64,000 nucleotides of DNA from Actinomyces timonensis DSM 23838 (GCF_000295095.1 NZ_JH806632.1:191985-255984); one strand, 5' to 3'. Shown: positions 49,176-58,036, counted from the stretch's first letter. Program-made: numbers and translations. Notes: generated by a model from the letters alone, not told the origin.

Positions 49176-50720
49176 TCACGACTGGGAAGCGGGCTCCCCG
49201 AAGACTCGTCGCTCAGCGGCGTCCCAGGCCTCGGCGGCGTCGGGATCCGGCGCGTACTCCACGATCTCGGCGGAGGCGCGCACCAGGTCGCGCAACCGCG
49301 CCAACTCGCCGCTGATGAGGCCCGCGCCGCGGGCCGCGATGGCGATGCTCCCTAGCGCCGTCGCCTCGACGGGGCCCGCCGCGACGCGCAGGCCGGTGGC
49401 GTCGGCGGCCAACTGGCACAGGAGGCGGTTGCGCACTCCCCCACCAACGATGTGCAGGACGCTCACCTGCTTGCCCGACAGCGCCACGGCCTGGCGCACC
49501 GCCCTCCGATAGGCCAGGGCGAGGGACTCGTTGATGCATCGCGCGTACTCGCCGACCGTGCGGGGGCGCGGCTGGCCGGTCGAGCGGGCGGCGTCGTCGA
49601 TGCGGGCGGCCATGTCCCCCGGGGCGAGGAAAGCGGGATCATCGAGGTCGACGACGGTGCGCAGCGGCTCGCTGGACTCGGCGGCGGCGTCGAGGTCGGT
49701 CAGGGAGACGTCGAGCCCCTGGCGGCCCCAGGTGCGCACGGCCTCGTTGAGCACCCACAGGCCCATGACGTTCTTGAGGTAGCGCACGCTCCCGTCGACA
49801 CCGAGCTCGTTGGAGAAGTTGGCGCGACGGGAGGCCTCGGACAGCACGGGCCGCTCCAGCTCCAGACCCACATGCGACCAGGTGCCGCAGGACACGTAGG
49901 CGAAGTCCTCGCCCGTGGCGGGCACGGCGACTACGGCGGAGGCGGTGTCGCGCGAGCCGACGGCGACCACGGGCGTGGGCGCGCCGTCGGGACCGAAGAC
50001 CTCGAGGGCGTCGCGGCGCACGGGCCCGACGACGGTGCCCGCCTCGATCGTCTCGGGGAGCACGCCGACCAGGTCCAGGCCCAGTTCGGTGCGCAGGCGC
50101 TCGACGAGCGGGCGGGACCAGCTCCGCGTCCGCACGTCCACGAGGCCGGTGGTCGAGGCGTTCGTGACCTCGGCGTACATCGCTCCGGTGAGCCAGCAGG
50201 TGATGAGGTCGGGCAGGAGGAGCAGGGTCCGGGACGGCAGGCCGTTGCCGGGGGTGGGCAGGCCGCCGTCGAGCTTCTCGGCGAGGAGCTGGAAGACGGT
50301 GTTGAACTCCTGGACCTGCAGGCCGTTGATCCGGTAGAGCTCTCCCGCGGGGATGGCCGAGAAGAGGCGCTCGGGCATGCCCGTGGTGCGCTGGGAGTTG
50401 TAGGCGCTCACCATGCCGGCCGGCACGCCATTGCCGTTGACCAGGCCGTAGTCCACGCCCCAGGCGTCGACGCCGATGGCGGACAGGGGCCCGACGTCGC
50501 GCACCGCGGCGAGCAGTCCCTCGCGGATCTCGCCCCACAGGCGCAGGACGTCCCAGTAGAGGCGCTCGCCGGCGCGGGTGGGCAGTGGGACGGCGCTGTT
50601 GGTGAAGCGCCTGGTCTCAGTCAGGGTGATCCGCCCCTCGGCGATGGTGCCGACGATGACCCTCCCGGTGGACGGGCCCAGGTCGATGGCCCCGATGCGG
50701 ATCGGCTGGCTGCTGCTCAT
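49176..50720 (-). CDS. rhaB: Rhamnulokinase
   Basis: FGGY-family sugar kinase of 514 residues, phosphorylating L-rhamnulose. The ATPase core begins IRIGAIDLGPSTGRVIVGTI. Rhamnulokinase-like stretches are GVDAWGVDYGLVN, YNSQRTTGMPERLFSAIPAGELYRINGLQVQEFNTVFQL and VSCGTWSHVGLELERPVL, and the FGGY phosphate loop is VLHIVGGGVRNRLLCQLAADATG. ATG at 50720 follows AGGAGGAG. It stands alone: no rhamnose isomerase, aldolase or transporter is nearby, and it interrupts a conserved housekeeping neighbourhood, so it may have been inserted. Confidence 0.9.
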   Translation of the reverse strand: MSSSQPIRIGAIDLGPSTGRVIVGTIAEGRITLTETRRFTNSAVPLPTRAGERLYWDVLRLWGEIREGLLAAVRDVGPLSAIGVDAWGVDYGLVNGNGVPAGMVSAYNSQRTTGMPERLFSAIPAGELYRINGLQVQEFNTVFQLLAEKLDGGLPTPGNGLPSRTLLLLPDLITCWLTGAMYAEVTNASTTGLVDVRTRSWSRPLVERLRTELGLDLVGVLPETIEAGTVVGPVRRDALEVFGPDGAPTPVVAVGSRDTASAVVAVPATGEDFAYVSCGTWSHVGLELERPVLSEASRRANFSNELGVDGSVRYLKNVMGLWVLNEAVRTWGRQGLDVSLTDLDAAAESSEPLRTVVDLDDPAFLAPGDMAARIDDAARSTGQPRPRTVGEYARCINESLALAYRRAVRQAVALSGKQVSVLHIVGGGVRNRLLCQLAADATGLRVAAGPVEATALGSIAIAARGAGLISGELARLRDLVRASAEIVEYAPDPDAAEAWDAAERRVFGEPASQS

Positions 50721-50839
50721 GTCTCCTCCTGCGCTTGGCGCCCCGGGAGGCGTCGGCTCTGCCGCCCGCTCGGCGCGCATCGCTCAAGGTACCCCGACGC
50801 CGGCCCCGCCGTCCTGGGACCCGCCCCGCTCCCTTCGCG

Positions 50840-50870
50840 CGAGACCGGTCGACATCAGGATCGAAACCGG
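50840..50870. repeat. Dispersed GAGACCGG/GAAACCGG intergenic repeat, copy 4
   Basis: CGAGACCGGTCGACATCAGG followed by ATCGAAACCGG, upstream of rhaB. It matches the copy at 26939 in nearly every position. Confidence 0.65.
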
Positions 50871-51020
50871 TTCCGAGCAGCGACGACGGACAGTTTTCCA
50901 CAGATCCGCCCGACCCCCTGGCACGGCGCCGCCTGGGGTGCGAGGCTGATCCCGGCCGCCCCGCCCATGACCGGCTCACCGGTTCCCCGTTCCCATGGCG
51001 GCCGTGAGGAGAGCATCGCC

Positions 51021-51962
51021 ATGCGCCTGCGCGGAGCGTCCCCCGTCCTGTGGCGGGGCCCCGGAGAGTGCCAGATCGGGGCCGAGTCGGGCAACGCCGT
51101 CGTCCTGACGGGGATGAGCACGGCGGAGCAGCGGCTCATCGACAGCCTCGACCAGGGTGTTGACCGGGTGTCGTTGTCCCGCTCGGCGAGGCTCGCCGAC
51201 CTGCCGCTGCGCCGGGCCAACGAGCTCGTGGTGATGCTGCGCGAGGGCGGCATGCTCCGCGAGGGCCCGCTGCCGAGCGGGGAGCGCGAGGCGGACGACC
51301 TCCTGTACTGGGAGCGCCTGCGCTCACCCGGCGGAGCCACGGCCCGCGCCCGCCGCCTGGGCGAGGCGCGGCTGGCGGTCCTGGGCGGCCCCATCGGGGG
51401 CTCGCCCGGGGTGATCGCCCGCGAGGCGCTCCTCCTCCTCGCCGAGGCCGGGGTGGGCACGCTCCTGGCAGAGGACCCGTCCCTCGACGCCGCCGTGGCC
51501 GAGTCCTTCCCGACGACGGCTCGCCGGGCCCCGCTGCGCGCCATCCCCGACCTCCTGCTGACCATCGAGCCGCATCTCATCGACCCGGTGCGGGCGAGGA
51601 GCCTGGCGCGGGCGGAGGCCCCGCATCTGCCGGTGGTGGTGCGGGAGGTGAGCGTGCGCGTCGGCCCGCTCCTGGAGCCCGGAAGGGCCCTGTGCGCGGC
51701 CTGCCTCGACCTGTACGAGCGGGACGCCGACCCGAGTTGGCCGGCGGTGGCCACGCAGGAGCGGGGCCTGCCCGCGCCGCGTATCGAGCGGCTGCTCGTC
51801 CATCAGGCAGCGGGGCTCGTGGCGAGGACGGTTCTGGAGGTGCTCACCGATGGGCGGGAGGCGTGGCGCGGCCGCAGCCTGGAGGTCTCGGGGATCGAGC
51901 CTCTGGGCGTGGAGCGGCAGTGGCAGGCGCATCCAGAGTGCGCCTGCGCGGCGCTGGAATAG
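51021..51962 (+). CDS. TOMM-cyclodehydratase-like/ThiF-related protein
   Basis: 313 residues. The N-terminus (LWRGPGECQIGAESGNAVVLTGMSTAEQRLIDSLDQG) looks like the precursor-peptide-binding winged-helix part of azole cyclodehydratases. The middle (ARLAVLGGPIGGSPGVIAREALLLLAEAGVGTL) is a Rossmann-like ThiF/E1 segment. The Cys-containing LLEPGRALCAACLDLYERDADPSWPAVA and terminal HPECACA are typical of actinobacterial TOMM-type proteins. A full ATP-binding YcaO partner and a precursor gene are not nearby. GAGGAGAG precedes the ATG. Its place beside uvrD2 is conserved in actinobacteria (Rv3196-like), which suggests a housekeeping rather than bacteriocin role. Confidence 0.75.
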   Translation: MRLRGASPVLWRGPGECQIGAESGNAVVLTGMSTAEQRLIDSLDQGVDRVSLSRSARLADLPLRRANELVVMLREGGMLREGPLPSGEREADDLLYWERLRSPGGATARARRLGEARLAVLGGPIGGSPGVIAREALLLLAEAGVGTLLAEDPSLDAAVAESFPTTARRAPLRAIPDLLLTIEPHLIDPVRARSLARAEAPHLPVVVREVSVRVGPLLEPGRALCAACLDLYERDADPSWPAVATQERGLPAPRIERLLVHQAAGLVARTVLEVLTDGREAWRGRSLEVSGIEPLGVERQWQAHPECACAALE

Positions 51963-52005
51963 CGGGAATGCGGCGATAGAGGCGCCGGGCGACGGCGGGC
52001 GCGCC

Positions 52006-54120
52006 CTACCCGGCCTGCTCGCGGACGATGGCGAGAACGGCCTCGGAGTAGGCCCCGATCTTGACCGGCCCGACGCCCCGGATGAGGGCGAGCTGCTGGC
52101 GGGTGGCCGGTTTGACGACGGCGATGGAGCGCAGCGTCGTGTCCGCGAAGACGGTGTAGGCGGGCACGGAGCGGCCCTTGGCCTCCTCGGCCCGCCAGGC
52201 GCGCAGCGCCTCGAACAGGGCGATGGTGGCCGGGTCGTTCTCCTGCTCGAAGAGGGCGGCGGCCTCCTTGGCGCGGGCCCGCGGCGAGGCCCCGCCGCTC
52301 CCCCGGCGGCGAGCGCCGGCCCCCTCGGAGCCGGCGTCGGTGGGCCAGATCCCGTCGAGGAAGCGGGAGTGGCGGCGGGAGGCGCGGCCCCCGGGGTGGC
52401 GGGCGCGGGCGTAGGAGATGAGGAGGTGCTCGCGGGCGCGGGTGACCCCCACGTAGAGCAGGCGCCGCTCCTCCTCCAGGGCGGCGGGTCCCTCGGCCAG
52501 GGAGATCGGCAGGAGCCCCTCGCAGGCGCCGATGAGGAGGACCGCGTCCCATTCCAGGCCCTTGGCGGCATGGAGGGAGGACAGGGTGACGCCGTCGACC
52601 GTGGGGGCGTTCTGGGCCTCGGCGCGCTCGGTGAGCTCGGTGATGAGGGTGTCGAGGCTGGAGCCGGGGCGGGGGGCGAGCTCGTCGGCCAGCGAGACGA
52701 TGGCGTTGAGGGAGTCCCAGCGCTCGCGCTGGGCGCCGCGGGCGGCGGGGGGCTGCTCGGCCCAGCCCTCGCCGGCGAGGATCTCCCGGGCGTCGCGGGC
52801 GACGTCCCCGGTGAGGGTGGCGGCCTCGGTGCGGGCGGCGCCGCGCAGCAGCACCATGGCCCGCTTGACCTCCTCGCGCTCGAAGAAGCGCTCGCCTCCG
52901 CGCACGAGGTAGCCGATGCCGGCGGAGGCCAGGGCCTGCTCGACGGCCTCGGACTGGGAGTTGGTGCGGTACAGGACGGCGATCTCAGACAGAGGCACGC
53001 CGGCGGCGGTGAGCCGCCCCACCTGCTCGACGACGCCGGCGGCCTCGGCGGCGTCGTCCTCGTAGGCCTCGAAGCGGACGGCGGGCCCGCTGGGGCGCTG
53101 GGCGACGAGCTCGACGGCGCCGGCGGGCAGGCGCAGTGCCCCGCCGCCGCACCGCGAGCGGGCGAGCACTCGGTTGGCCAGGGAGACGACCTGCGGGGTG
53201 GAGCGGTAGTCGCGGTTGAGGCGGATGACGCGGGCGCCGTCGTACCGGGAGGCGAAGCCGGTGAGGAAGTCCGGGGTGGCGCCGGCGAAGGAGTAGATGG
53301 TCTGGGAGACGTCCCCCACCACGCACAGCTGGCGGCGCCGCCCGAGCCAGAGATCCAGCAGGCGCTGCTGGATCGGGGAGACGTCCTGGTACTCGTCGAC
53401 GACGAAGTGCTTGTACTGGCTCCTCACGCGGGCGGCGATATCCTCCCTCTCGGCGAGGATGCCGGCGAGGATGAGCAGGACGTCCTCGAAGTCGATGACG
53501 CCGCGCTCGCTCTTGGCCTCCTCGTAGAGGTGGAGGACGGAGGCGATGGTGCCGGCGTCGAGCCCGGCGGCGCTGCGGCCGCGCGCGGTGGCGGCCTGGG
53601 CGTAGTCCTCGGGGAGGGTGTTGGTGACCTTGGCCCATTCGATCTCCGCGGCGAGGTCCCGGATGAGGGCGCGGTCCGTGCCCAGGCCGAGGCGGGAGGC
53701 GGCGGCAGCGATGAGGGGGGCCTTGCCGGGCTGGAGCGGGAGGATCTGCCCGCCGATGGCGCTGGGCCAGAAGTAGCGGAGCTGGCTGAGGGCGGCGGAG
53801 TGGAAGGTGCGGGCCTGGGCCCCCTCGATGCCCAGGCCCCGCAGGCGGCCGCGCAGCTCGCCCGCGGCCTTCTTGGTGAAGGTGAGGGCGAGGAGCTGGT
53901 GGGGGTGGTAGGCGCCGACGGCGACGCCGTGGGCGATGCGGTAGGTGATGGCGCGGGTCTTGCCGGTGCCAGCGCCGGCGAGCACGCACAGGGCCCCCTC
54001 CAGGTGCTCGGCGACGGCGCGCTGGTCCGGGTCGAGGGCGTCGAGCAGCTGGGCGGGGCTCAGCGGCCGCCCGGCCTGGACGGGGCCGGGGGCGTCGGGG
54101 GCGTGGCTGGGCTTGCTCAT
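52006..54120 (-). CDS. uvrD2: ATP-dependent DNA helicase UvrD2
   Basis: 704-residue SF1A helicase. Motifs in order: Q motif (LDALDPDQRAVAEHLEG), Walker A AGAGTGKTR near residue 50, Ia TFTKKAAGELRGRL, II FVVDEYQDVSPIQ, III VVGDVSQTIYSFAGA, IV RLNRDYRSTPQVV, V VTLSSLHAAKGLEWDAV and VI YVGVTRAREHLL. A C-terminal HRDC domain (LFEALRAWRAEEAKGRSVPAYTVFAD) marks it as UvrD2 rather than PcrA. Mycobacterial UvrD2 is followed by a small redoxin and nudC; here nudC follows without the redoxin. Confidence 0.94.
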   Translation of the reverse strand: MSKPSHAPDAPGPVQAGRPLSPAQLLDALDPDQRAVAEHLEGALCVLAGAGTGKTRAITYRIAHGVAVGAYHPHQLLALTFTKKAAGELRGRLRGLGIEGAQARTFHSAALSQLRYFWPSAIGGQILPLQPGKAPLIAAAASRLGLGTDRALIRDLAAEIEWAKVTNTLPEDYAQAATARGRSAAGLDAGTIASVLHLYEEAKSERGVIDFEDVLLILAGILAEREDIAARVRSQYKHFVVDEYQDVSPIQQRLLDLWLGRRRQLCVVGDVSQTIYSFAGATPDFLTGFASRYDGARVIRLNRDYRSTPQVVSLANRVLARSRCGGGALRLPAGAVELVAQRPSGPAVRFEAYEDDAAEAAGVVEQVGRLTAAGVPLSEIAVLYRTNSQSEAVEQALASAGIGYLVRGGERFFEREEVKRAMVLLRGAARTEAATLTGDVARDAREILAGEGWAEQPPAARGAQRERWDSLNAIVSLADELAPRPGSSLDTLITELTERAEAQNAPTVDGVTLSSLHAAKGLEWDAVLLIGACEGLLPISLAEGPAALEEERRLLYVGVTRAREHLLISYARARHPGGRASRRHSRFLDGIWPTDAGSEGAGARRRGSGGASPRARAKEAAALFEQENDPATIALFEALRAWRAEEAKGRSVPAYTVFADTTLRSIAVVKPATRQQLALIRGVGPVKIGAYSEAVLAIVREQAG

Positions 54121-54184
54121 CGGTCACAGCCTGCCACGGCCCACTGACACATTCCGACGGCGCTTATCGCGATCCGCTCATCGC

Positions 54185-55396
54185 TCACGATCGCTGGGGC
54201 GCGCCCGGGCGCCGGCGCTCCTCGGCGTTCCGCGCGGGCGCCTCGGGCAGCTCCCCGCCGTACCAGTCGTCGATGAGCAGGCGGGCGATGGAGGTGGGGC
54301 CGGGCAGGATGACGTCGCCCGCCGCGACGGCTCCCGCGAGCTCGTCGCGCGACAGGATGACGGCGTCGGTGACCTCCTCGCCGTCGGGGCGCGCGAGGGG
54401 ATGTCCGGGGGCGAGTCGGGCGCGGTAGCCGAGCATGAGGGAGCGGGGGAAGGGCCAGGGCTGGGTGGCGACGTGCTCGACCGCCTCGACCCGCAGCCCG
54501 ATCTCCTCGGCGACCTCGCGGGCGACGGCGGACTCGGCGGACTCCCCCGCCTCGACGAATCCGGCGACGGTGGAGTAGCGCCGGGGCGGCCAGGTGGCGC
54601 CGTGGACGAGGACGATGCGGTCGCGCTCGTCGGTGACAGCCATGATGACGGCTGGGTCGGTGCGGGGGAAGGAGATGGCACCGCAGCCGCCGGGGCGCGG
54701 GCAGCAGCGGGCCCATCCGGCCTGGCAGGGCTCGGTGCGCGACCCGCAGGCGGCGCAGTAGGGGGCGCAGGCGTGCCAGGCGGCCAGGGCGACGGCGGCG
54801 GTGGCGAGCCCGGCGTCGTGGGCGTCGAGGGCGGCGCCGACGGCGCGCAGCGCGGAGAGCGGGTTCGCCTCGAGGATCCGCTCGAGGTCGGCGTGAGGGC
54901 GCCGGGCCCCCTCGGCGTCCTGGGGCTCTGCGGGAGAGGCCCCAGGGGCGCCGGGCGCGCCGTCGGGGACGACGGCGGCGATCCAGCTGACGCCGTCGCC
55001 ATCCGCCTGCTCGCCCGCGGGCTTCTCCCCCTCCCCCGGCGCGCCGCCGCGCGGGGAGCGGCCGAGGTAGATGAGGAGGAGGTCGGTCAGGTCGACGTCG
55101 GTGGCGCGCAGGTCCGCCAGGCGCAGGTCCTCGGGCGCGGCCTCGAAGGGGGTCAGGCCGTCGAGGGGGAGGTCGGGGCGCACGGCGGGGGCCGCGAGCG
55201 CGACGCGCCCCCGGGCGTCGGCGAGGAGCAGGCGGGTGGCGGGGTCTGCGGCGAGGCGCTCCAGCAGGTCTGGCTCGCTGCGGCGCGCGGCGTCCCGATC
55301 GGTCTGGCTGCGCGACAGCATGGGCTGGGCGGGCGTGCCGGGGCGCGCTCCTGGCGACGGGGCGGCGGGGCTCGGCGCGCTGGGGGAATCTGACAT
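54185..55396 (-). CDS. nudC: NAD(+) diphosphatase NudC
   Basis: Nudix hydrolase that splits NADH and can remove NAD caps from RNA, 403 residues. The zinc ribbon is CAACGSRTEPCQAGWARCCPRPGGC, the Nudix box GFVEAGESAESAVAREVAEEIGL is complete, and the following SQPWPFPxS-type signature of NADH pyrophosphatases is TQPWPFPRSLMLGYRA. The N-terminal domain is long and Pro/Gly-rich. ATG at 55396 (MSDSPSAPSPAAPSPG). The start lies immediately after, or within, the truncated SorC-type frame on the same strand. Confidence 0.92.
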   Translation of the reverse strand: MSDSPSAPSPAAPSPGARPGTPAQPMLSRSQTDRDAARRSEPDLLERLAADPATRLLLADARGRVALAAPAVRPDLPLDGLTPFEAAPEDLRLADLRATDVDLTDLLLIYLGRSPRGGAPGEGEKPAGEQADGDGVSWIAAVVPDGAPGAPGASPAEPQDAEGARRPHADLERILEANPLSALRAVGAALDAHDAGLATAAVALAAWHACAPYCAACGSRTEPCQAGWARCCPRPGGCGAISFPRTDPAVIMAVTDERDRIVLVHGATWPPRRYSTVAGFVEAGESAESAVAREVAEEIGLRVEAVEHVATQPWPFPRSLMLGYRARLAPGHPLARPDGEEVTDAVILSRDELAGAVAAGDVILPGPTSIARLLIDDWYGGELPEAPARNAEERRRPGAPQRS

Positions 55397-55400
55397 GGCG

Positions 55401-56057
55401 CCCACCTTGCACCCTGGCCAGGGTCCCTGGCCAGCGGGCGCTGCGGGCGAGACCGAGGACGCAGCGGACGTCGGGGTCGCGGTGGATGGCGTTGCGCTCG
55501 CGCACGGTGGGAACGATGAGCGGAGCGTCGAGGGCGTGAAGGTGGGCGCCGAGGGCCTGGGAGAAGCGGCGCACGCCGATGTCCTCGTAGGCGGCCTGGT
55601 CGGGGCGGATGAGGGCGCGGGCCATCTGGACGACGTCGAGGTCGTGGTGGGCGGTGGTGGGCAGGTGCCCGGCGAGCTCGGCGATGGTGCGCGATCCGAT
55701 GGTGGCGATGCGGTCGCCGTCACGCACGAGCTCGGCCAGGAGCGCGGCGCCCTCGTGGCCGAGGGCCTGCCTCAACGGGGCCGGCCCGGCGCCGGCGGGG
55801 CTGACAAGGCGCACGTCGAGCAGGCAGAAGCGCTCGATGAGGGTGTCGAGGAGGCGGGGGTCGCGCTCGCGCGGGTCGTAGACCTCGATGCGCACGAAGC
55901 CGCGATGCTCGGCGTGGGCGAGGAGCTTGGAGACGGTGGAGCGCGAGACGTGGAGGCGCTCGGCGACCTCGCGCTGGGCCAGGCCGGAGTAGTAGAGCTT
56001 GGCGGCGTCGAGCGCCTGGGCGTCCTTGGGAGTGAGCCCGGGGTCGTCGTGCTCCAT
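55401..56057 (-). pseudogene. Truncated SorC/DeoR-type sugar-binding transcriptional regulator
   Basis: N-terminal about 219 codons of a SorC-family regulator. The HTH is seen in AAKLYYSGLAQREVAERLHVSRSTVSKLLAHAEHRGFVRIEVYDP. The start of the sugar-binding domain follows (LDTLIERFCLLDVRLVS, LGHEGAALLAELVRDGDRIATIGSRTIAELAGHLP, LDVVQMARALIRP). It reaches ERNAIHRDPDVRCVLGLARSA and then loses similarity where nudC begins. Complete members are about 310-330 residues, so the last 100 or so residues are gone. The reading frame stays open through nudC in another frame, but that part has no family resemblance. Confidence 0.65.
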
Positions 56058-56179
56058 GCCGTCCCTCCTCTCCTCTGCGTCATGGCGGGCCGCGGCTGTG
56101 GGATTGGCGCATGGTATCGGGGGAATCGCGGGGCGCGTGGGAGATCCGGCCAGGAGGCGCTCCTCTATAGGGTGCGCTC

Positions 56180-57559
56180 ATGCGGACGTACCTCGATCAT
56201 GCGGCGACGGCGCCCCTGCGCCCGGAGGTGGCTGAGCAGGTGGCGCGGGATGTGGCGGAGATGGCCGGGATTGCCGAGATGGTCGGCACTGCGGGGTCAA
56301 CGGGTCCGGCTGACGGCCGGGCTGGGGCGGTGGGGGCGCTGGCGAATCCGGCGGCGCTGCATGGCTCGGGGCGCCGGGCGGCGGGGCTGCTGGCGCGGGC
56401 GCGCGCCCGGATCGCGGCGGCGCTGGGCGTGGACGCCCACGAGGTCATCCTCACCTCCGGCGGGACGGAGGCCGACGGGCTCGTGGTGGCGGGCCGCGCG
56501 CTGGCGGTGCCGGGCGGGCCGCTGGCGGTCTCGGCGGTGGAGCATCCGGCGGTTCTGGACTCGGCGCGGACGGCGCAGGCGCGCCTGGGCGCGCGGCTGC
56601 GGGTGCTGGAGGTCGACGGCGCGGGGCTCGTGCGCCCCGAGACGGTGGCGGCGGCGGTGCGCGAGGCCCGGGAGGCTGGGGCTGGCGCGGCCGGAGTCGG
56701 CAGGGGCGAGAAGGGTGTTTCGGCGTCGAGCCCTGTGGCGCTCGTGAGCGTCATGGCGGCGAACAATGAGACGGGCGCGGTGCAGGACCTGGCGGGGATC
56801 GTGGAGGCGGTGCGCGACGCGAGCGGGACGCGGCGCCCGGGGCAGCCGGGGTACGTGCCGGTGCATGCGGACGCGGTGGCCGCCGTCGGGAGGGTGCCGC
56901 TGGATATCCATGGCTGGGGCCTGGACGCGGTGAGTATCTCGGGGCACAAGCTGGGCGCGCCGGTGGGCGTGGGCGCGCTGGTGGCGCGGCGCGATCTGGA
57001 GCTGGTGGCGCCGATGGGCGGGGGCCGCCAGGAGCGGGGGCTGCGCTCGGGCACGCAGGATGTCGTGGGGGCGCGGGCGCTGGCCCTGGCCCTGGAGCTG
57101 GCGGTGGCGGAGCGCGAGTCTGAGGCGGCGCGCTTGGAGGCGCTGCGGGAGCGGTTGCTGGCGGGAGCGCTGGCGATCCCGGGGGCGCATGCGACGCTGC
57201 CGGGGTCAGCGCCGCATCTGCCGGGGACGGCGCATCTGTGGTTCGACGGCGTCAGCGCGGAGGCACTGCTCATGGCCCTGGATATGGCGGGGATCGACGC
57301 CTCGGCGGGCTCGGCCTGCCATGCGGGCGTGAGCGGCCCGAGCCATGTGCTGGAGGCGATGGGCCTGGGCGAGGAGGCGGCGCGGGGGACCCTGCGCTGC
57401 TCCATGGGCGCGGGGACGTCCGCCGACGACGTCGAGCGCCTGCTCGCGGCCCTGCCCTCCGCGGTGGAGACCGCGCGGCGGGCGCGCACAGGTCGCATGG
57501 CTACTGCGGGAACAGATTCAGCGGCGCTGACTGAGACCACTGCTCGTGGACAGTCGTGA
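56180..57559 (+). CDS. Cysteine desulfurase (NifS/IscS family)
   Basis: PLP enzyme removing sulfur from cysteine for Fe-S cluster and thio-tRNA synthesis, 459 residues. It starts MRTYLDHAATAPLRPEV. It has the LTSGGTEADGLVVAG helix, EHPAVLDSA, MAANNETGAVQDL, the PLP lysine Lys257 in SGHKLGAP, and the sulfur-carrying Cys380 in ASAGSACHAG. Two Gly/Ala-rich insertions (after residue 30 and around 175-190) make it longer than the typical 390-400. Divergent from the SorC-type gene. No iscU or mnmA is adjacent in the window. Confidence 0.93.
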   Translation: MRTYLDHAATAPLRPEVAEQVARDVAEMAGIAEMVGTAGSTGPADGRAGAVGALANPAALHGSGRRAAGLLARARARIAAALGVDAHEVILTSGGTEADGLVVAGRALAVPGGPLAVSAVEHPAVLDSARTAQARLGARLRVLEVDGAGLVRPETVAAAVREAREAGAGAAGVGRGEKGVSASSPVALVSVMAANNETGAVQDLAGIVEAVRDASGTRRPGQPGYVPVHADAVAAVGRVPLDIHGWGLDAVSISGHKLGAPVGVGALVARRDLELVAPMGGGRQERGLRSGTQDVVGARALALALELAVAERESEAARLEALRERLLAGALAIPGAHATLPGSAPHLPGTAHLWFDGVSAEALLMALDMAGIDASAGSACHAGVSGPSHVLEAMGLGEEAARGTLRCSMGAGTSADDVERLLAALPSAVETARRARTGRMATAGTDSAALTETTARGQS

Positions 57560-57578
57560 GCGTGTGGGGCACAATGGT

Positions 57579-57612
57579 GGGGACCCACCCGGTTGCCGTC
57601 GGATGGGTCCCC
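57579..57612 (-). terminator. Terminator-like hairpin of tandem peptide unit 1
   Basis: GGGGACCCA (57579-57587) and TGGGTCCCC (57604-57612) pair perfectly, with further pairing inside (CCGG/CCGG-like). It is 12 bp after the peptide stop on the minus strand and is repeated in unit 2. Confidence 0.7.
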
Positions 57613-57624
57613 GAGGCCGATGGA

Positions 57625-57762
57625 TCAGTTGAACCACCTGCCGAGGGCATCCACAAGGACACCGACGGCCCGGATCAGGCGAGCGATAGAGTTGATGGCT
57701 TCGCTCACCTGCCGGGCCGTTTCCTTGTCCTTGCGGACGTGGAGGCCTCTCGGCTTGGCCAT
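57625..57762 (-). CDS. 45-residue basic amphipathic peptide, copy 1 (toxin-like)
   Basis: A 45-codon gene: MAKPRGLHVRKDKETARQ, then VSEAINSIARLIRAVGVLVD and ALGRWFN. The N-terminal third is strongly basic and polar; the rest is an amphipathic helix with hydrophobic residues at i, i+3, i+4, i+7 and a terminal aromatic pair. AGGAGG lies 8 bases before the ATG, so translation would be strong, but that SD is paired with an upstream anti-SD (57819-57829). It is 60 percent identical (27 of 45) to the second copy at 58049-58186. The family is not recognised. Size, helix, tandem duplication and hidden SD fit type I toxins; a secreted peptide or bacteriocin is the main alternative. Confidence 0.7.
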   Translation of the reverse strand: MAKPRGLHVRKDKETARQVSEAINSIARLIRAVGVLVDALGRWFN

Positions 57763-57768
57763 GACCCT

Positions 57769-57829
57769 CACCTCCTCCCCGACTCCCTCCTTCCCCGGCA
57801 AGGACACGTGAGTGTTCCGGGAGGAGGTG
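57769..57829 (-). promoter_or_regulatory. SD-sequestering 5' leader of peptide gene 1
   Basis: On the minus strand CACCTCCTCCC (57829-57819) precedes and is perfectly complementary to GGGAGGAGGTG (57779-57769), which contains the SD. The stem is 11 bp and the loop 39 bases. TAGGCT at 57852-57847 is a likely -10 (the same hexamer as in the CRISPR leader), so the anti-SD lies about 10-20 bases from the transcript 5' end. The -35 is weak. Confidence 0.7.
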
Positions 57830-58002
57830 CCGGAGAAGGCAGGACAAGCCTATCCGCAGGTGGCGACAGAAATGGGCCGTCGGGCGAGTGACCACGCACG
57901 AGGCGCTTTGGCCACCCCCGCGCCCAGCGGGATCTGAAGCGCTTGCCGGAGCGCGGCCTCGGCCGGTGCGTGGACAGTCCTGAGCGTCTGGGGCACAATG
58001 GT

Positions 58003-58036
58003 GGGGACCCACCCGGTTGCCTCCGGATGGGTCCCC
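58003..58036 (-). terminator. Terminator-like hairpin of tandem peptide unit 2
   Basis: GGGGACCCA (58003-58011) and TGGGTCCCC (58028-58036), the same stem as in unit 1, 12 bp after the peptide stop on the minus strand. Confidence 0.7.

Noticed and set aside
54117-55400. Continuation of the SorC-type frame through nudC to give 646 residues
   Set aside because: After about residue 219 the product is Arg/Pro-rich noise, while the other frame encodes a complete NudC.
57553-57580. Resemblance of GAGCGTGTGGGGCACAATG near peptide unit 1 to the sequence beyond the degenerate repeat (AGCGTGGGGAGACGATTG on the minus strand), considered as a CreA-like guide match
   Set aside because: The match needs gaps, lies after the peptide gene rather than at its promoter, and is expected by chance in GC-rich DNA.
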